Below, piece by piece: positions 33,016-33,346 of a stretch of 33,346 nt of DNA (position 1 is the stretch's first letter; every line of letters begins with the position of its first letter). The notes beneath the pieces are model-generated. The model worked only from the letters and a program-made list of their open reading frames with translations. It had not been told where the DNA came from and searched no databases. A program made the translations under genes and the position numbers. Source of the stretch: CAYSEW01 sp964430245 (GTDB lineage: Bacteria; Bacteroidota; Bacteroidia; Flavobacteriales_D; Parvicellaceae); NCBI GenBank assembly GCA_964430245.1, contig CAYSEW010000030.1, positions 1-33,346 on the forward strand. The letters run 5' to 3'.

Positions 33016-33346
33016 ATGAAAAAAATTTACTTAACTTTTTCTTTTTTGAGTGTGTTCTTCTTGAGTTTTTCTCAAGGAAATTTCACCTATTCAAAATTGA
33101 ATACCGACAGAACCAATCACATTGCTGATTTACCAATCAACAAACCAACTAACAATTCACAACTTTTACTAAAGACAGTTGTACTAACTGAAGATTTTGA
33201 ATCAGTGACAGCTCCGGCTCTACCTACTGGCTGGACAACTTATAATGTTGGCACTCCTACCGATGGAGTTTTTGAAACAGGAGATGATGCAGCTGCAAAT
33301 GCTGGTGGATACTGGCCAGTTCCTGCTCACACTAATTTTGCCATGG
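33016..33346 (+). CDS. Secreted protein with choice-of-anchor J-like domain (3' truncated by window)
   Basis: 110 codons are visible, open to the window edge. Residues 1-20 are a signal peptide (FFLSFSQ) almost identical in its first five residues to the neighbour at 30907. The visible domain begins VVLTEDFESVTAPALPTGWT, the usual entry of a choice-of-anchor J domain (DFES...LPxGW), and continues into GVFETGDDAAANAGGYWPVPAHTNFAM. The C-terminus is missing, so a T9SS sorting domain cannot be confirmed, but the context makes it likely. It is probably a paralogue or functional partner of the upstream secreted protein. Confidence 0.8.
   Translation, partial: MKKIYLTFSFLSVFFLSFSQGNFTYSKLNTDRTNHIADLPINKPTNNSQLLLKTVVLTEDFESVTAPALPTGWTTYNVGTPTDGVFETGDDAAANAGGYWPVPAHTNFAM

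Overview
The window is AT-rich bacterial chromosome, most likely from a Flavobacteriales-type member of the Bacteroidota. The evidence is of four kinds. Three secreted proteins carry type IX secretion (T9SS) features: two have a YPNP-type C-terminal sorting domain, and the third is cut by the window edge. SecA is very long and lacks the usual C-terminal zinc-binding motif. Upstream regions repeatedly carry the Bacteroidota promoter pattern TTTG-N18-20-TAnnTTTG, and Shine-Dalgarno sites are nearly absent. Gene sets such as exbB-X-exbD-exbD and arginine decarboxylase-agmatinase-DHS-like are typical of the group. The genus cannot be resolved from the sequence.

Layout. (1) 1-1510: two promoterless genes (a DUF2200 protein and a serpin-like lipoprotein), each starting 13-20 bp after an AACGTT core and separated by a folded attC-like element. 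This looks like part of an integron cassette array; no integrase is in the window. A third, decayed element lies at about 1585-1660. (2) 1806-7060: small housekeeping or accessory genes, namely a cold-shock-domain protein, a small lipoprotein whose frame has no NTG start and seems to begin at ATT, a cupin, an SDR-DUF2867 fusion, a beta-propeller-like lipoprotein and an MtfA-type zinc peptidase. (3) 7126-13801: six co-directional, tightly packed genes (GH109-like glycosidase, VOC protein, arginine decarboxylase, agmatinase, deoxyhypusine-synthase homologue, DASS-type anion transporter). The middle three form a polyamine pathway from arginine through agmatine to putrescine and probably a longer polyamine. 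(4) 13804-15649: a divergent pair, a T9SS cargo protein and a sulfotransferase, around a 25-bp perfect palindrome. (5) 15646-21095, minus strand: secA, a DUF2795 protein, a PduO-type cobalamin adenosyltransferase overlapping dusB. (6) 21133-25162: a CPBP membrane protease, then a minus-strand TonB-energising operon (exbB, an unrecognised membrane protein, exbD, exbD). (7) 25270-27769, minus strand: an overlapping operon of a secreted hypothetical protein, a UbiA-like membrane protein and type I asparaginase. (8) 27916-30774: gcvP. (9) 30907 to the end: two T9SS-type secreted proteins with matching promoters, the first followed by a strong intrinsic terminator.

The genome is compact. Three convergent gene pairs end within 2 bp of each other or overlap, and several operon genes overlap by 4 bp. 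I saw no rRNA, tRNA, CRISPR array or insertion sequence. The most unusual parts are the integron-like left end with its serpin-like cassette, the ATT-start lipoprotein, and two palindromes in divergent promoter regions.
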